50,580 bases of DNA from Gemmatimonadota bacterium (GTDB taxonomy: Bacteria > Latescibacterota > UBA2968). Under the pieces are notes generated by a model. That model was not told the DNA's origin. It searched no databases and worked only from the letters and a program-made list of their open reading frames with translations. Location of the stretch: the NCBI GenBank assembly GCA_009838845.1, contig VXRD01000147.1, positions 1-50,580 of the forward strand. The letters run 5' to 3'. Positions 48,744 to 50,580 of the stretch are shown piece by piece. How positions within the stretch are numbered: position 1 is the first letter of the stretch; every line of letters begins with the position of its first letter. Position numbers and translations under genes: made by a program.

Positions 48744-50516
48744 ATGTCAAATTCACTACTTCATCGCTATCTGCCTTTTCTCAACTGGATTGGAGAACTC
48801 AAAGATCGGCACATCCTGCGCGCCGATCTTATTGCGGGCATCACCCTGTCGCTGGTATTGATCCCACAGGCCATGGCCAATGCCCAACTGGCCGAGATGC
48901 CGCCCTACTACGGCTTCTATGCGTCATTTGTACCCATCATCGTCAGCGCCCTCTTCGGGTCTTCTCGCCAACTTTCCACAGGACCGGTCGCACTCGTCGC
49001 CTTGATGGTCGCTTCTGAATTGGGACAACTGGCAGTTGACGAACAGGCGTATATCGCCTATGCGATCCTGCTGGCTCTCATGGTCGGCCTGTTGCAATTC
49101 GGGCTGGGCGTATTGCGCCTGGGCGTATTGGTGAACTTTCTCTCACATCCGGTAGTACTCGGCTTTACCAATGCCGCGGCCATCATTATCGGCACATCGC
49201 AAATCGACAAATTATTCGGCGTCACCGTAGAACGCGGCGGCGCTCATTACGAACGCATGATACGCATGTGGGACGTGATATCAGCGGGCTTTCACACCCC
49301 CACCCTGATCATGGGCCTCTCTGCCATCGCATTATTATTTATTTTGCGCCGCATCAACCCGCAAATTCCGGGTGTGCTAATTGTCGCCATCACAACAACA
49401 GGTGTTTCGTGGCTCATCGGATTTGAGCAAAATTACGGCGGACAGGTCGTGGGCAACATCCCCGAAGGCATCCCCGCATTTGCACTGCCAATAATTGACT
49501 GGGGCATCGTACCACATATTCTCAGCGCCACCATCACCATCGCACTCATCGGATATCTGGAAACCATTTCAATCGCCAAAGCCATTGCCACGCAAACCCG
49601 TCAACGCATTGACGCCAACCAGGAATTACTCGCACAGGGCTTGAGCAATATCGCTGGCAGTTTCTTTCAGAGCTTTCCCGTCTCCGGCTCTTTTGTCCGT
49701 TCAACCGTCACATTGCGCGCTGGCGGACAAACCGGCTTTGCATCTGTCATTGCCGGGCTGGTGGTCATCCTGCTACTCCTTTTCTTTACCCAACTCTTAT
49801 ACCACATGCCCCTATCCACCCTGGCGGCAATCGTCATCGTCTCTGTCACCGCACTGATTAACGTCAAACCCATTGTAAGCGCGTGGAAAGTACACAAACA
49901 CGACGGCATTGTCGCCATATCGTCATTTGCACTCACCCTCATCTTCGCGCCACACCTCGACCAGGGCATCTTGATCGGTGCGTCCTTATCAATCGCCCTC
50001 TATCTCTATCGCACGATGAAACCGCGCGTGGCCTTCCTCGCCCGCCATCCCGACGGCGCGTTTCGAGACGCAGTAGAACACGATCTGGAATTGTGCGATG
50101 CAATAGCCACCATCCGATTTGATGGCTCGTTGTATTTTGGTAGCGCGGGTGCTTTTGAAGACACTGTATTGGAACGGATTCGCGATCCCAAATTGCGCTA
50201 TGTGATTGTCGATGCCGAAGGCGTAAATGAGATTGATGCAACTGGAAAAGAAATGCTGGTCGGCGTGGTGCAGCGGCTCCACGAGGCTGGTATTGAGGTA
50301 CTCTTCACACGCACAAAGAAACAGATCATGGACGCGCTCAACCGTGCGGGAGTACTCGAAGAAATCGGTAGAGATCGATTTTACACCACTCTCGATCGCG
50401 TATTAGCTCATGTTTGGGAGGCATTGGAAGATCAGTATCCCTGCGACAGATCGTGCCCTACCGAGTGCCCACTTCATCGCCCCAGGCCAGATGGAGACGT
50501 ATTTTATAGCTTGTAG
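48744..50516 (+). CDS. SulP-family inorganic anion transporter with STAS domain
   Basis: A 590-residue carrier. The N-terminal half has about 10-12 membrane helices and the SulP signatures ITLSLVLIPQAMANAQLAEMPPYYGFYASFVP and GSSRQLSTGPVALVALMV, then ANQELLAQGLSNIAGSFFQSFPVSGSFVRS. The cytoplasmic STAS domain (about 440-555) contains IRFDGSLYFGSAGAFED and VIVDAEGVNEIDATG. It probably imports sulfate, bicarbonate or another anion. A short Cys-rich tail (CDRSCPTECP) follows the STAS domain, which is unusual and could bind metal. No strong ribosome site precedes ATG 48744. Confidence 0.94.
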   Translation: MSNSLLHRYLPFLNWIGELKDRHILRADLIAGITLSLVLIPQAMANAQLAEMPPYYGFYASFVPIIVSALFGSSRQLSTGPVALVALMVASELGQLAVDEQAYIAYAILLALMVGLLQFGLGVLRLGVLVNFLSHPVVLGFTNAAAIIIGTSQIDKLFGVTVERGGAHYERMIRMWDVISAGFHTPTLIMGLSAIALLFILRRINPQIPGVLIVAITTTGVSWLIGFEQNYGGQVVGNIPEGIPAFALPIIDWGIVPHILSATITIALIGYLETISIAKAIATQTRQRIDANQELLAQGLSNIAGSFFQSFPVSGSFVRSTVTLRAGGQTGFASVIAGLVVILLLLFFTQLLYHMPLSTLAAIVIVSVTALINVKPIVSAWKVHKHDGIVAISSFALTLIFAPHLDQGILIGASLSIALYLYRTMKPRVAFLARHPDGAFRDAVEHDLELCDAIATIRFDGSLYFGSAGAFEDTVLERIRDPKLRYVIVDAEGVNEIDATGKEMLVGVVQRLHEAGIEVLFTRTKKQIMDALNRAGVLEEIGRDRFYTTLDRVLAHVWEALEDQYPCDRSCPTECPLHRPRPDGDVFYSL

Positions 50517-50580
50517 AAAAACCCGGTCCTTTTTAGTGTAAAAACTGTAAAAAATTTAACTATTTATTAAAATTTTAATT

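Overview
The window looks like a chromosomal segment of an uncultivated FCB-superphylum bacterium, most likely from the Latescibacterota/Poribacteria-like lineages. This is inference from gene content, not a database result. Pointers are a SprA-type giant outer-membrane protein, a 30-residue basic protein of the AURKAIP1/COX24 type, an adjacent LptF/LptG pair, DUF6785 and DUF5916 proteins, a secreted protein with dockerin-like EF-hand repeats, and a broad set of small-molecule catabolic oxidoreductases. Most genes have ordinary AGGAGG-type ribosome binding sites; GTG and TTG starts also occur.

Layout. 1-4.5 kb (minus): an M28-like membrane protein running off the left edge, coupled by an 8-base overlap to a polytopic DUF6785 protein. 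4.6-4.74 kb: tRNA-Phe(GAA) with its own promoter, followed by a bidirectional terminator. 4.85-6.7 kb (minus): an exported SUMF1-like protein and an orphan HlyD-type adaptor, behind a near-perfect sigma-54 promoter with three palindromes phased at 21 bp. 6.8-9.3 kb: a secreted beta-helix protein with two EF-hand loops. 9.6-10.5 kb: a LolD/MacB-type ATPase. 10.6-17.3 kb: mostly single-gene catabolic units (TIM-barrel isomerase, SDR epimerase, amidohydrolase, flavin monooxygenase, class-III aminotransferase, MDR dehydrogenase). 17.3-21.1 kb: a DUF5916 outer-membrane protein and a thiolase. 21.1-22.6 kb: a cytochrome c lipoprotein overlapping an alkyltransferase-like DNA repair protein, then HU, the tiny basic protein, a candidate structured RNA and tRNA-Arg(CCG). 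22.6-31.9 kb (minus): the run sprA, comEA-like, pilM-like, NYN protein, obgE. 32.1-34.5 kb: lptF/lptG. 34.5-40.0 kb: a sulfatase, a UPF0182 membrane protein and a Gfo/Idh oxidoreductase.

40.0-45.8 kb is an accessory island. It holds two unrecognised small proteins and a translationally coupled pair of dynamin-like GTPases resembling the Eleos (LeoBC + LeoA) anti-phage arrangement; the first of the pair is split by a +1 frameshift. A GNAT acetyltransferase and a PIN toxin/ribbon-helix-helix antitoxin pair in toxin-first order follow. The window ends with a DAO-type FAD oxidoreductase, an AGCS sodium:amino-acid symporter and a SulP anion transporter.

The most notable non-gene structures are the sigma-54 control region (6531-6680), a long palindromic intergenic repeat present twice between convergent genes (14839-14902 and 19806-19889) that supplies stop codons or a C-terminal tail to its neighbours, and the foldable element before tRNA-Arg.
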